From Amycolatopsis kentuckyensis (GTDB lineage: Bacteria > Actinomycetota > Actinomycetes > Mycobacteriales > Pseudonocardiaceae): 58,076 bases of DNA. This document shows positions 28,601 through 39,000 of the stretch, in pieces. The stretch lies in the NCBI RefSeq assembly GCF_002155975.1, contig NZ_MUMI01000099.1:1-58076 (forward strand), written 5' to 3'. Under the pieces are notes generated by a model. That model did no database searches and had not been told where the DNA came from. It saw nothing but the letters and a program-made list of their open reading frames with translations. Numbering within the stretch: the first letter of the stretch is position 1; the number at the start of each line of letters is the position of its first letter. A program made the position numbers and the translations under genes.

Positions 28601-30767
28601 CGGCGTTGCCGGCGACCACCACCGACGACGGGCTGTTGACCGCGGCCACCTCGACCCGGTCGGCCCACGGCGCCAGCCGCGCGATCGCGTCTTCCTCGCT
28701 CAACGCGACCGAAGCCATGCCCCCGCGACCGGCCAGCTTCGCCGCGATGGCCTGGCTGCGCAGGGCGACCACCTTCGCCGCGTCCTGCAACGACAACGCG
28801 CCCGACACGCACGCCGCCGCGATCTCGCCCTGCGAGTGGCCCACCACCGCGTCCGGCCGCACACCGACGGACTCCCACACCGCGGCCAGCCCCACCATCA
28901 CCGCGAAGCAGGCGGGCTGCAGCACGTCGACCCGATCCAGGTCGCCCCCGCCGCGGAGGACCTCCGGCAGCGACCAGTCGACCCACGGTTCGAGGGCGGC
29001 CGCGCACTCGGCGATCCGCTCGGCGAACACCGGGGACGCTTCGAGGAGCTCCCGGCCCATGCCGACCCACTGCGAGCCCTGACCCGGGAAGACCCACACC
29101 ACCTTGCCGGGCGAACCCACCCGGCCGGTGACAGCGGCCGCCTCTTCCCCGCGAGCCAACGCTTCCAGGCCCGCCACGGCCTCGTCCCGGGTGCCCGCCA
29201 CCACGACGGCCCGGTCGTCGAACCGGGACCGGCCGGCGATCAGCGCCCCGGCGACCTCGGACAAGGGCGCGTCGGATGCGCGGAGGAACGCGGCGAGCCG
29301 CTCGGCCTGACCGGCCAGGGCACCACGAGCCGACACCACCAAGGGCACCACACCCGCGGAGGGCGTCGCGGCGAGAGGCGTCTCCTCCTCGGGCGCTTCC
29401 TCCAGGATGAGGTGCGCGTTGGTCCCGCTGATCCCGAACGAGGACACCCCGGCCCGGCGCGGGCGGCCGTCGCGCGGCCACTCCCGTGCCTCGGTCAGCA
29501 GCGAGACCGCGCCGGCCGACCAGTCGACCTCGGTGGACGGCTGGTCGACGTGCAGCGTCGGGGGCAGTACGCCGTGGCGCAGCGCCTGCACCATCTTGAT
29601 CACGCTGGCCACGCCCGCGGCGGCCTGCGTGTGCCCGATGTTCGACTTGATCGACCCGAGCCACAACGGCGTCTCGCGGTCCTTGCCGTAGGTGGCCAGC
29701 AGCGCCTGCGCCTCGATCGGGTCACCGAGGGTCGTGCCGGTGCCGTGGCCCTCGACGGCGTCCACATCGGACGGTGCCAGCCCGGCCTCGGCCAGCGCGG
29801 CGCGGATCACCCGCTGCTGCGACGGGCCGTTGGGCGCGGTCAGGCCGTTCGAAGCGCCGTCCTGGTTCACCGCGATGCCGCGCAGGACCGCCAGCACCTG
29901 GTGCCCGCGCTCGCGGGCAACCGACAGCCGCTCCAGCACGACCACGCCGACGCCCTCGGCCAGCCCCATCCCGTCGGCGCTGTCGGCGAACGCCTTGCAG
30001 CGCCCGTCCAGCGCGAGCCCGCGCTGCCGGGAGAAGGACACGAAGGAGCCGGGCTGGGCCATCACCATCGCGCCCCCGGCCAAGGCCATCGAGCACTCGC
30101 CCCGCCGCAGCGCCTGCGCCGCGAGGTGCATCGCCACCAGCGACGACGAGCACCCGGTGTCGACGGTGACCGCCGGGCCCTCGAAGCCGAGGACGTACGA
30201 CACGCGGCCGGACGCGATGCACGGCGCCGCGCCGGTGCCGACGAAGCCCTCCAGCTCCGGCGCGACCACGCCGCCGCCGGCGCCGTAGCCCATGCTGGCG
30301 ACCCCGGTGAACACGCCGACGTCGCTGCCCTTCAGCGAGAGCGGGTCGGTGCCGGTGCGCTCGATGGCTTCCCAGGAGGTTTCCAGCAGCAGCCGCTGCT
30401 GCGGGTCCATCGCGACGGCCTCGCGCGGCGAGATGCCGAAGAACCCCGCGTCGAAGAGGCCCGCGTCGTGGAGGAAGCCGCCCTGGTCCGTGTACGTCGT
30501 GCCCGGGCGGTCGGGGTCCGGGTCGACGAGCCCGTCGACGTCCCAGCCGCGGTCGCCGGGGAACGCGGAGACGGCGTCGGTCCCCTCGGCCACCAGCCGC
30601 CACAGGTCTTCGGGCGAGGACACCCCGCCCGGGTAGCGGCACGCCATGGCGACGATGGCGATCGGCTCCCGCGCCTGCTCCTCGACCTCGCGCAGCCGCG
30701 TGCGGGCGTCGCGGGCGTCGGCGATCGCCCGCTTGAGGTAGTCGCGGAGTTGTCCCTCGTCAGCCAC
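25644..30767 (-). CDS. rifD: Type I polyketide synthase, module 8 (RifD)
   Basis: A 1707-residue single-module PKS: N-terminal docking coil ([20 protein letters not shown]), KS, AT, DH-like, KR, ACP, C-terminal docking helices. I took GTG at 30767 as start because AGGGG lies nine bases upstream; a TTG three codons earlier would leave only two bases. KS8 has DTGCSSS instead of DTACSSS (cysteine codon 30150-30152) with both histidine motifs kept. AT8 has GHSQGE and YASH, so methylmalonyl-CoA (C20 methyl in rifamycin). KR8 has LDD and the Tyr. The DH is clearly degenerate. The gap to rifC is 35 bp and to rifE 48 bp. Confidence 0.95.
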   Translation of the reverse strand: MADEGQLRDYLKRAIADARDARTRLREVEEQAREPIAIVAMACRYPGGVSSPEDLWRLVAEGTDAVSAFPGDRGWDVDGLVDPDPDRPGTTYTDQGGFLHDAGLFDAGFFGISPREAVAMDPQQRLLLETSWEAIERTGTDPLSLKGSDVGVFTGVASMGYGAGGGVVAPELEGFVGTGAAPCIASGRVSYVLGFEGPAVTVDTGCSSSLVAMHLAAQALRRGECSMALAGGAMVMAQPGSFVSFSRQRGLALDGRCKAFADSADGMGLAEGVGVVVLERLSVARERGHQVLAVLRGIAVNQDGASNGLTAPNGPSQQRVIRAALAEAGLAPSDVDAVEGHGTGTTLGDPIEAQALLATYGKDRETPLWLGSIKSNIGHTQAAAGVASVIKMVQALRHGVLPPTLHVDQPSTEVDWSAGAVSLLTEAREWPRDGRPRRAGVSSFGISGTNAHLILEEAPEEETPLAATPSAGVVPLVVSARGALAGQAERLAAFLRASDAPLSEVAGALIAGRSRFDDRAVVVAGTRDEAVAGLEALARGEEAAAVTGRVGSPGKVVWVFPGQGSQWVGMGRELLEASPVFAERIAECAAALEPWVDWSLPEVLRGGGDLDRVDVLQPACFAVMVGLAAVWESVGVRPDAVVGHSQGEIAAACVSGALSLQDAAKVVALRSQAIAAKLAGRGGMASVALSEEDAIARLAPWADRVEVAAVNSPSSVVVAGNAEALDQVLEALAGQDVRVRRVAVDYASHTRHVEDIQEPLAEALAGIEAQAPTLPFFSTLTGDWITGAGVFDGGYWYRNLRNQVGFGPAVAELVRQGHGVFVEVSAHPVLVQAISEIADDAVVTGSLRRDDGGLRRLLTSMAELFVHGVDVDWATLVPPARVDLPTYAFDHQHYWLRYVETAADAIGPVVRLPQTGGLVFTTEWSLKAQPWLAGHTLDDVVVVPGAALAELAIRAGDEAGTPVLDELVIETPPVVPDRGAIRVQVSVSGPAEDGTRTLEVHAQPDDATDEWTRHATGTLSATPYEGSGFDFTTWPPPSARQHGDEIFAEVSLPDDADTGAFGIHPALLAAALPGEDGLTQPMEWRGLTLHAAGASTLRVRLVPGGSLEAADGAGHLVVTAKEVTLRPVTIEQPRTTTKDSLFQVNWIELPESGAAAADDVEVLEVPGGDSPLAATSRVLEKLRTWLTEAEAEKLVVVTRGAVPAGDDPLTDPAAAAVWGLVRSAQAENPDRIVLLDTDGEVPLGAVLAGGEPQVAVRGSALFVPRLARADAAPVSGLQGTVLVSGAGVLGEIVARHLVTHHGVRNLVLASRRGLAADGAKDLVTDLTGEGADVSVVACDLADRDQVAALLDEHRPASVIHTAGVLDDGVIGTLTRERLAKVFAPKVDAVRHLDELTRDRDLDRFVVFSSGSGVFGSPGQGNYAAANAFLDAAMASRRAAGLPGLSLAWGLWERATGMTAHLGGADQARMSRGGVRPITAEEGMALFDAALGAQPALLVPVKLDLREVRAGGAVPHLLRGLVRTGRRQAQAASTVDNDLPRKLAGLAAPEQEALLVDLVRNQVAAVLGHAGPDAVRADTAFKDAGFDSLTSVDLRNRLRESTGLKLPATLAFDYPTPLVLARHLRDELGAGDDALSVVHARLEDVEALLGGLVLDESTKTGLTLRLQGLVARCNGVGDDPDGETLADRLEAASADEVLDFIDEELGLT
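25880..30670 (-). other. PKS module 8 (RifD): KS-AT(mmal)-DH(inactive)-KR-ACP
   Basis: KS8 29400-30670, AT8 28140-29100, DH8 27500-28030, KR8 26440-26940, ACP8 25880-26080. DH8 has [10 protein letters not shown] (27936-27965, Gly to Asp), and the second motif, DAALH in its sisters, is AAALP, so the catalytic Asp is lost. It also lacks part of the region after the first motif. Inactivity fits the hydroxyl kept at C21 in rifamycins. Parts of AT8 are almost identical in DNA to AT6. Confidence 0.88.
28288..28427. repeat. 140-bp near-identical segment shared with module 6 (copy in module 8)
   Basis: This segment, at the end of AT8, matches 38878-39017 in AT6 with one mismatch in 140 bases, including 95 identical bases in a row. 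Nearby, 29016-29096 and 39609-39689 are identical over 81 bases. Neighbouring stretches differ at many third positions, so this suggests recent gene conversion, not just protein conservation. Confidence 0.85.
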
Positions 30768-30802
30768 TGAACTCAACCCCTAGAAGTTTCATGTGTGCGG
30801 TT

Positions 30803-33800
30803 TCAGTCGAGCCCGTCGACGAGGGCGAAGAGCTCCTCGTCGCTGGCCGTGTCGAGATCGTCGGCCGGGTCCGGCCGGGCGTCGGCCGCCTCGGCGGTCT
30901 TGAGCAGTTCCCGCAGCCGCGCGGTGATCCGGTCGCCGTCCGGGCCGTCGGACGCGGCCGTGATGGCCGCCTCCAGCCCGGCGAGCCCGGCCAGCACCGT
31001 GTCCGCGGGGGACGCCTCCTCGACGGCGAGTTCCGTCCGCAGGTGCCGGGCCAGGACCAGCGGGTTCGGGTGGTCGAAGACCAGCGTCGCGGGCAGTTTC
31101 AGGCCGGTCGCCTCGCGCAGCCGGTTGCGCAGCTCCACCGACGTCAGCGAGTCGAACCCGGCGTCCTTGAACGCCGCGTCCGCGCGGACGCGGGAGCTGT
31201 CGGCGTGCCCGAGCACCACGGCGACCTGGCCGCGGACGAGGTCGAGCAGCAGCGCTTCCTGTTCGGCGACGGTCAGCCCGGCCAGCTTGCGGGCCAGGCC
31301 GCCGTCGTCGCCGGACGCCGTGCGCGCCGCCTGCCTGCCCGCCCGGACCAGCCCGCGCAGCAGGTGCGGCACCGTGCCGCCGGCGGCCGCGTCGGCCCGC
31401 ACCTCGCGCAGGTCGAGTTCGATCGGCACCAGCAGTGCCTCCCCGGCCGCGAGGGCGGCGTCGAAGAGTTCCATGCCTTCGGCGGACCCGAGCGCCCGGA
31501 CGCCGCCGCGGCCTTCGCGCCGGCTCATCCGGGCGAGGGTGAGGTCGTCGATGGTGTCCGCCATGCCGGTGAGCTGTTCCCACGGACCCCAGGCCAGCGA
31601 AAGGCCGGGCAGGCCGGCCGCGCGGCGGGCGGCCATCAGGCCGTCGAGGAAGGCGTTCGCCGCCGCGTACCCGCCGCTGCCCGCGCCCATGAAGATCGAG
31701 GACGCGGACGAGTAGGCGATGAACGCGTCGAGGTCCAGGTCGCGCGTGAGCTCGTCGAGGTGCCGGGCGGCGTCGACCTTGGGCGCGAACACCTTGGCCA
31801 GCCGCTCCCGGTTCAGCGCCCCGGTGACACCGGCGTCGAACACGCCCGCCGTGTGCACCACCGCGGTCACCGGGTGTGCCTCGAGCAGTGCGGCCACCTG
31901 GTCCCGGTCGGAGACGTCGCAGGCCACCACGGACACCGACGCGCCCTGCCCGGTCAGTTCGGTGACGAGGGCTTCGACGCCCTCGGCGTCCCGGCCGCGC
32001 CGGCTGGCCAGGACCAGTCGCCGGACGCCGTGCCGGGTGACCAGGGCACGGGCCGCCAGCGCACCCAGCGTCCCGCCGCCGGAGACGAGGACCGTCCCGT
32101 CCGGACGGAAGGTCAGCGGTGTCTCCGCCGGTTCGGTGACGCGGGTGAGCCGGGGCACCGAGAACGTCTTGCCGCGCAGCGCCAGCTGCGGTTCGCCGGT
32201 CGCCAGCACGGCTTCCGGTGACACGTCGCCGTCGGTGTCGAGCAGCACGATCCGGTCGGGGTTCTCCGACTGGGCGGCCCGGACCAGGCCCCACACCGCG
32301 GACCCGGCCGGGTCGGTCACGTCGCGGACGGCGCCCCGGGTCACCACGACCAGCCGGGCGTCTTCCGCCGCGTCGGCGAGGAACGCCTGCACGGCTTCGA
32401 GCACCCGGCCGGCCAGCTCCAGGGGCTCCTCACCGGAAGCATCGAGCACCTCGATGTCACCTACCGGCGCCGCACTGTCCACAATGGGCAGTTCGGGCCA
32501 GTCGACCCGGTACAGCGAGCTGGTGCGCGCGGTGTCGAGCTGGTCGAGGGCGACCTCGCGCAGGATCAGCGAGTCCATGGTCAGCACGGGAGTGCCGGTC
32601 TCGTCGGCGGCTTCGACGGTCAGCGCGTCCGGCCCGCCGGGGGCGATCCGGACCCGCAGGCCCGCGGCGCCCACCGCGTGCAGGGCCAGCCGGTTCCACG
32701 AGAACGGCATCACGGGCTTCCCGGGCTGTCCGGACGCGGCCGCGGCGATCGTCCCGGTCTGCAGGGCCGCGTCGAGCAACGCGGGGTGCAGGCCGAACCG
32801 GGCGGCGTCTTCCCGCCGGTCGCCGGGCAGGGCGACCTCGGCGAACACTTCGGTGTTCGCCCCGCTGCCGCGCTGCCACACCGCCCACACGCCCTGGAAC
32901 AGCGGCCCGTACGCGTATCCGCGCTCGGCGAGGTCGGCGTAGAAGTCGCCGATCTCGACGCGCTGCCCGTCCGGCGGCGGCCACGCGGTGAAGTCGAAGC
33001 CGGCGCCGCCGGCCGGGGTCGCCGAAACCGTGCCGGTCGCGTGCCGGGTCCACCCGTCCTCGCGCTGGGAGTGGACGTCCACCGTGCGCGCGCCGTTCTG
33101 GTCCGGGCCGCTCACCGTGACCTGGACGTTCACCCCGCCCTGCGCGGGCACGACCAGCGGCGCTTCCGTCACGAGTTCGTCGAGGACCGGGCAGCCGGCT
33201 TCGTCGCCGGCCCGCACCGCCAGCTCGACCAGCCCGGTGCCGGGGAAGAGCACCACGCCGCCGATGGTGTGGTCGGCGAGCCACGGGTGCGTCCGCAGCG
33301 ACAGCCGTGAGGTGAACACGAGGCCGTCCGACTGCGGGAGCTGCACGACCGCGCCGAGCAGCGGGTGCCCGGCCTCGGCTTGGCCGAGCGAGACGGCGTC
33401 CGCCTGCGCGGCCGGCCGGAGCCAGAAGTGCTGCCGGTCGAAGGCGTACGTCGGCAGGTCAGCGCGTGCGGGCGGCACGAGCGTGGCCCAGTCGACGCGG
33501 ACGCCGCGGACGAACACCTCGGCCATCGACGTCAGGAGCCGCCGCAGGCCGCCGTCCTCGCGCCGCAACGTCCCGGTGACGACCGCGTCGGTGAGCTCGC
33601 TGATCGGCTGCACCAGCACCGGGTGGGCGCTGACCTCGACGAACACGCCGTGGCCCTGCTCGATCAGCGCGGCCACGGCCGGGCCGAAGCCGACCTGGTT
33701 GCGCAGGTTCCGGTACCAGTAACCACCGTCCAGGACCTCGGCGTCCCGCACCCACTCGCCGGTGACGGTCGAGAAGAACGGCACGACCGGCGCCTGCGCG

Positions 33801-36082
33801 GTGATCCCGGCCAGGGTCTCGGCGAGGGTGTCGCGGATGTCCTCGACGTGCCGGGTGTGCGAGGCGTAGTCGACGGCGACCTGCCGGACGCGGACGCCGT
33901 CCCCGGCCAGCACCTCCAGGGCTTCGTTCAGGGCCTGGGCGTCGCCGGCGATCACCACCGAGGCGGGGCCGTTGACCGCGGCGACCTCGATCCGGCCGTC
34001 CCACAGCGCCAGCCGCGCGTTCGCCTCGTCTTCGCTCAGCGCGACCGACGCCATCCCGCCGCGGCCGGACAGCCGCGCCGCGATCGCCTGGCTGCGCAGG
34101 GCAACGACCTTCGCGGCGTCGTCGAGGGTGAGCGCCCCGGACACGCAGGCCGCGGCGATCTCGCCCTGCGAGTGCCCGACGACGGCGTCCGGCCGGACCC
34201 CCACGGATTCCCAGACGGCGGCCAGCCCGACCATCACCGCGAAGCACGCGGGCTGCAGCACGTCGACGCGGTCCAGGTCGCCTTCGCCCCGGAGGACGGC
34301 CAGCAGGGACCAGTCGGTCCACTGGTCCAGTGCGGCCGCGCACTCCTTGATCCGCTCGGCGAACACCGGCGAGGAGTCCAGGAGCTCGCGGCCCATGCCG
34401 GCCCACTGCGTTCCCTGCCCCGGGAACACCCAGACGACCTTGCCCGGCTGGCCCGCGGTCCCGGTCACGACGCCGGGCGCGGCCTCCCCGCGGGCCAGCG
34501 CACCGAGCCCCGCGCGGGCTTCCTCGTCCGAACCGGCCACGACCACCGCGCGTTCCTCGAGCACCGCGCGCCCGGACACCAGCGCCCCGGCGAGGTTCGC
34601 CGTCGGCACCGCCACCCCGGCCAGCCGTTCGGCCTGCCCGGCCAGGGAGCCGGTGCTGCGCGCCGAAACCACCAGCGGCACGACGGCCGCGGAAACCGGC
34701 GCGGCCGCGGCCGGCTCCTCGGGCGCCTCCTCGATGATCAGGTGCACGTTCGTGCCGCTGACGCCGAAGGAGGACACCCCGGCGCGGCGCGGCCGGTCGC
34801 CGCGCGGCCACTCGCGGCTCTCCGTCAGCAGTTCCACCGCGCCTTCGGACCAGTCCACCTGCGAGCTGGGCTCGTCGACGTGCAGGGTCGGCGGCATGAC
34901 GCCGTGCCGCAGCGCCTGGACGACCTTGATCACGCTGGCCACGCCCGCGGCGGCCTGGGTGTGGCCGATGTTCGACTTCAGCGAGCCGAGCCACAACGGC
35001 GTCTCCCGCTCCTGCCCGTAGGTGGCCAGCAGCGCTTGCGCCTCGATGGGATCGCCCAGGCTGGTGCCGGTGCCGTGGGCCTCGACGAGGTCCACATCGG
35101 ACGGTCCGAGGCCGGCGTTCGCCAGTGCCGCGCGGATGACGCGCTGCTGCGAAGGGCCGTTCGGGGCGGTGAGGCCGTTGGACGCGCCGTCCTGGTTCAC
35201 CGCGCTGCCCCGCAGCACGGCGAGGACGTGGTGCCCGCGCCGGCGCGCGACCGACAGCCGCTCCAGCACGACCACGCTGATGCCCTCGGCGAGCACCATG
35301 CCGTCGGCGCCGGAGGCGAACGCCTTGCAGCGGCCGTCGGTGGCCAGTCCCCGTTGCCGGGAGAAGACGACGAAGGAGTCGGGGCCCGACATCACCATCG
35401 CGCCGCCGGCCAGTGCCATCGAGCAGTCGCCCTGGCGGAGGGCCTGCGCGGCCAGGTGCATGGCCACCAGCGACGACGAGCAGGCGGTGTCGATGGTGAC
35501 CGCCGGGCCTTCGAACCCGAAGACGTAGGACACCCGGCCCGACGCCACGCTCGACGCCAGCCCGGTGCCCGCGAAGCTCTGCATCTCCGGGCCGGTCAGG
35601 CCGCCGCCGTAGCCCGAGCCGCCGGCGCCGGTGAAGACGCCGACGTCGGTGCCCTTCAACGAGGTCGGGTCGAGGCCGACGCCTTCGAGGGCTTCCCAGG
35701 ACGTCTCCAGCAGCAGCCGCTGTTGCGGGTCCATGGCGAGGGCCTCGCGCGGCGAAATCCCGAAGAAGCCCGGGTCGAACAGGGCGGCGTCGTGGAGGAA
35801 GCCGCCCCGGTCGGTGTAGGACGTCCCCGCGTGGTCCGGGTCCGCGTCGAACAGGGTGTCCAGGTCCCAGCCGCGGTCGGTGGGGAACCCCGACACGGCG
35901 TCGCCGCCTTCGGCCACCAGCCGCCACAGGTCGTCCGGCCCCGCGACGCCCCCGGGCAGCCGGCACGCCATGCCGACGATCGCGATCGGCTCGCTGGCGG
36001 CGTTGACCCGCTTCTTCAGCGTGCCGACCTCTTCGAGGGACTTCCGCAGCGCCTCGACGACCTTTTCATACGACGCACTCAC
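30803..36082 (-). CDS. rifC: Type I polyketide synthase, module 7 (RifC)
   Basis: A 1759-residue single-module PKS with the order docking coil ([22 protein letters not shown]), KS, AT, DH, KR, ACP, C-terminal docking region. Start: two GTG codons in tandem (36085 and 36082) follow GGGGAG; 36082 gives the better six-base spacing. The rifB stop is 13 bp upstream. A. mediterranei RifC has almost the same length. The module adds the C21/C22 unit of the ansa chain and hands over to RifD. Its DH motif is intact although the rifamycin chain keeps a hydroxyl here. Confidence 0.94.
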   Translation of the reverse strand: MSASYEKVVEALRKSLEEVGTLKKRVNAASEPIAIVGMACRLPGGVAGPDDLWRLVAEGGDAVSGFPTDRGWDLDTLFDADPDHAGTSYTDRGGFLHDAALFDPGFFGISPREALAMDPQQRLLLETSWEALEGVGLDPTSLKGTDVGVFTGAGGSGYGGGLTGPEMQSFAGTGLASSVASGRVSYVFGFEGPAVTIDTACSSSLVAMHLAAQALRQGDCSMALAGGAMVMSGPDSFVVFSRQRGLATDGRCKAFASGADGMVLAEGISVVVLERLSVARRRGHHVLAVLRGSAVNQDGASNGLTAPNGPSQQRVIRAALANAGLGPSDVDLVEAHGTGTSLGDPIEAQALLATYGQERETPLWLGSLKSNIGHTQAAAGVASVIKVVQALRHGVMPPTLHVDEPSSQVDWSEGAVELLTESREWPRGDRPRRAGVSSFGVSGTNVHLIIEEAPEEPAAAAPVSAAVVPLVVSARSTGSLAGQAERLAGVAVPTANLAGALVSGRAVLEERAVVVAGSDEEARAGLGALARGEAAPGVVTGTAGQPGKVVWVFPGQGTQWAGMGRELLDSSPVFAERIKECAAALDQWTDWSLLAVLRGEGDLDRVDVLQPACFAVMVGLAAVWESVGVRPDAVVGHSQGEIAAACVSGALTLDDAAKVVALRSQAIAARLSGRGGMASVALSEDEANARLALWDGRIEVAAVNGPASVVIAGDAQALNEALEVLAGDGVRVRQVAVDYASHTRHVEDIRDTLAETLAGITAQAPVVPFFSTVTGEWVRDAEVLDGGYWYRNLRNQVGFGPAVAALIEQGHGVFVEVSAHPVLVQPISELTDAVVTGTLRREDGGLRRLLTSMAEVFVRGVRVDWATLVPPARADLPTYAFDRQHFWLRPAAQADAVSLGQAEAGHPLLGAVVQLPQSDGLVFTSRLSLRTHPWLADHTIGGVVLFPGTGLVELAVRAGDEAGCPVLDELVTEAPLVVPAQGGVNVQVTVSGPDQNGARTVDVHSQREDGWTRHATGTVSATPAGGAGFDFTAWPPPDGQRVEIGDFYADLAERGYAYGPLFQGVWAVWQRGSGANTEVFAEVALPGDRREDAARFGLHPALLDAALQTGTIAAAASGQPGKPVMPFSWNRLALHAVGAAGLRVRIAPGGPDALTVEAADETGTPVLTMDSLILREVALDQLDTARTSSLYRVDWPELPIVDSAAPVGDIEVLDASGEEPLELAGRVLEAVQAFLADAAEDARLVVVTRGAVRDVTDPAGSAVWGLVRAAQSENPDRIVLLDTDGDVSPEAVLATGEPQLALRGKTFSVPRLTRVTEPAETPLTFRPDGTVLVSGGGTLGALAARALVTRHGVRRLVLASRRGRDAEGVEALVTELTGQGASVSVVACDVSDRDQVAALLEAHPVTAVVHTAGVFDAGVTGALNRERLAKVFAPKVDAARHLDELTRDLDLDAFIAYSSASSIFMGAGSGGYAAANAFLDGLMAARRAAGLPGLSLAWGPWEQLTGMADTIDDLTLARMSRREGRGGVRALGSAEGMELFDAALAAGEALLVPIELDLREVRADAAAGGTVPHLLRGLVRAGRQAARTASGDDGGLARKLAGLTVAEQEALLLDLVRGQVAVVLGHADSSRVRADAAFKDAGFDSLTSVELRNRLREATGLKLPATLVFDHPNPLVLARHLRTELAVEEASPADTVLAGLAGLEAAITAASDGPDGDRITARLRELLKTAEAADARPDPADDLDTASDEELFALVDGLD
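31020..35998 (-). other. PKS module 7 (RifC): KS-AT(mmal)-DH-KR-ACP
   Basis: KS7 34720-35998 (DTACSSS), AT7 33480-34425 (GHSQGE, YASH: methylmalonyl), DH7 32670-33360, KR7 31610-32110, ACP7 31020-31230. DH7 has a complete [10 protein letters not shown] (33242-33271) and DAALQ. KR7 keeps GGGTLG and the Tyr of GGYAAANA and has FDA where B-type enzymes have LDD. Confidence 0.9.
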
Positions 36083-36095
36083 CACTTGCTCCCCA

Positions 36096-39000
36096 TCACT
36101 CGTCGCCGAAAGCCAGTTGCACGAGGTCGTCGACGCCGAGGTCGGCGATCGACGGCTCCTCGCCCGCGATCGACGCGAGCGCGTGCCGCAGCCGGTCGTC
36201 ATCCCCGTTGCGCCCGTTCCCGTTGCTCTCCGGCACCATCCGTGCGCTGAGGTAACGGGCGACGGCCAGCGGGTTCGGGTAGTCGAAGACCAGCGTGGCG
36301 GGCAGCTTCAGCCCGGTCGCCTCGCGCAGCCGGTTCCGCAGTTCCACCGACGTCAGCGAATCGAACCCGGTGTCCTTGAACGCCGTGTCCGCGCGCACCG
36401 CGTCCGGCCCGTCGTAGCCGAGCACGACCGCGACCTGCCCGCGCACCAGGTCGACCAGCGCCGCTTCCCGCTCGACCGCGGGCAGCCCGGCCAGTCCGCG
36501 GTCCACAGTGGACACCGACCGGGCCTGGGTCCGGCTCGGCCGGACGAGACCGCGGAACAGGACCGGGACCGTGCTCGCCCGCATCGCGGCGAGGTCGAGC
36601 TTGATCGGCACGAGCAGCGACTCGGCCGTTCGCAGCCCGAGGTCGAACAGCTCCAGGCCCTCGGCGCGGGTCAGTTCCAGGACGCCGTTGCGGCTCGCCC
36701 GCGCGTGGTCGACGTCGCTGAGGTGGGCGGCCATGCCGCTGCTGCGTTCCCAGAGGCCCCAGGCCAGGGACAAGCCCGGCAGGCCAGCGGCCCGGCGACT
36801 CGCCATCGCCGCGTCCAGGAAGGCGTTGGCCGCCGCGTACGGGCCTTGGCCGCCACCGCCCATCACGCCGGCAACGGACGAGAACACGACGAACGCGCCG
36901 AGGTCCCGGTCGCGGGTGAGCTCATCGAGGTGAACGGCGGCGGTGACCTTGGCCGCGTAGACGTTCGCCAGCCGGGCGGGGGTCAGCGCCTCGATCACGC
37001 CGTCCTCGAAGACGCCGGCGGTGTGCACCACCCCGGTCAGGTCGGGCAGGTCCGCGAGGAGGGCGGCCACCTGGTCCCGGTCGGAGACGTCACAGGCCAC
37101 GAAGGACACGTCCGCGCCTTCGCCGGTCAGCTCGGTGATCAGGTCCTGGGCGCCGTCGGCGTCCCGGCCCTGCCGGCTCGCCAGCACCACCCGGCGCACG
37201 CCGTGCCGGGTGACCAGGTGCCGGGCGACCAGCGCGCCCAGCGATCCCGCGCCCGAGACCAGGACCGTCCCGTCGGGGTCGAACGCGGCTGGCGTGTCCG
37301 AAATCCGGGTGGCGCGGGCGAGCCGGGGCACGTGGAAGGTCGTCCCGCGCACCGCGAGCTGCGGCTCACCGGAGGCCAGCACCGCACCCAGCGGGACTTC
37401 GCCGTCGGTGTCCAGCAGGACGATCCGGTCCGGGTGCTCCGCCTGGGCGGACCGGACCAGGCCCCACACCGCGGCGGCGGCCGGGTCGGTCAGCGTGTGG
37501 TCGCCGCCGGCGGGCACCGCGCCGCGGGTCGTCACGACCAGCCGGGCTTCCTCGAACGCGGGCGCGGCCAGCCACGCCTGCACGATCTCGAGCACCCGGG
37601 ACGTCACGGCCAAGGCGTCCGCACCGGCGGCTTCGAGCACCACCACCGGTGGCGCGTCCGCCTTCTCCGCCAGGGCGGTCACGTCGTCGGCGGTGTCCAC
37701 CGGCATCCACGGCGGCAGCTCCGCATTCGGCACGGCAGGCAGCTCGGTCCAGTCGACGCGGAACATCGCGTCGTGGCCCGCGTCGGCCGCGGCGCCCAGC
37801 CGCTCGGCCGAGACCGGCCGGGAGACCAGCGATTCCATGGTCAGGACCAGGCCACCGGTCTCGTCGGCGGCTTCGACGGACAGCGCGTCCGGGCCGCTCG
37901 GCGTGAGCCGGACCCGCAGGGCCGAAGCGCCCGCGGCGTGCAGGACCAGGCCGTTCCAGGCGAAGGCGAGCACCGGCTCGCCGGGCTCGCCGCCGACGGT
38001 CGCGGCCTGCAGGGCGGCGTCGAGCAGCGCCGGGTGGACGCCGAACCGGCCCGCGTCCTTGCGCAGGTCCTCGGGCAGGGCGACCTCGGCGAAGACGTCG
38101 TCGTCACGCCGCCACACCGCCCGCAGTCCCTGGAACGCCGGCCCGTACCCGTAACCACGGCCGGCCAGGTCCGCGTAGAAGGTCTCGACGTCGATGCGCT
38201 CGGCGTCCGCGGGCGGCCAGGCGTGGAAGTCGAAGGCCGGGTCCTGGGCGGGGGCCGTCGACAGGACGCCGGTGGCGTGCCGTGTCCAGCTGCCCGTGCC
38301 GCCGTCGCGCTGCGAGTAGACGTCCACTGTGCGCGAGCCGGTCTCGTCCGGGCCGCTCAGCGCGACCTGGACCCGGACCCCGCCCTGGGCGGGCACCACC
38401 AGCGGCGCCTCGATGATCAGCTCGTCGAGCGCGGTGCACCCGGCTTCGTCACCGGCCCGCACGGCCAGTTCGGCCAGCCCGGAACCGGGGAGGATCACCA
38501 CGCCGCCGACCGCGTGGTCGGCGAGCCAGGGGTGCGTCCGCACCGACAGCCGCGAGGTGAAGACCAGGCCGTCGGACTGCGGCAGCTCGACGACCGCGCC
38601 CAGCAGCGGGTGGTCGGCGGCCGCCTGGCCCAGCGAGGCCGCGTCGGTCGCGGTCTCGGCGGGCCGGAGCCAGTAGTGCCGGTGGTCGAAGGCGTACTTG
38701 GGCAGGTCGACCCGGCCCGTCCGCGGCAGGACCGCGGTCCAGTCGAGCGCGACACCCCGCACGAACAGCTCGGCCATCGAGGTCAGCAGGCGGCGCAGGC
38801 CACCGTCCTCGCGCCGCAGCGAGCCGGTGACGACCGCGTCGTCGCTGATTTCGCTGAGCGGCTGGACCAGCACCGGGTGCGCGCTGACCTCGACGAACAC
38901 GCCGTGGCCCTGGCGGACGAGCTCCGCCACCGCCGGGCCGAAGCCGACCTGGTTGCGCAGGTTCCGGTACCAGTAACCGCCGTCGAAGACCCCGGCGCCG

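Noticed and set aside
36083-36096. ATG at 36096 right after the rifB stop as the rifC start
   Set aside because: It is out of frame and meets TGA after five codons; GGGGAG followed by GTG at 36082 fits better.
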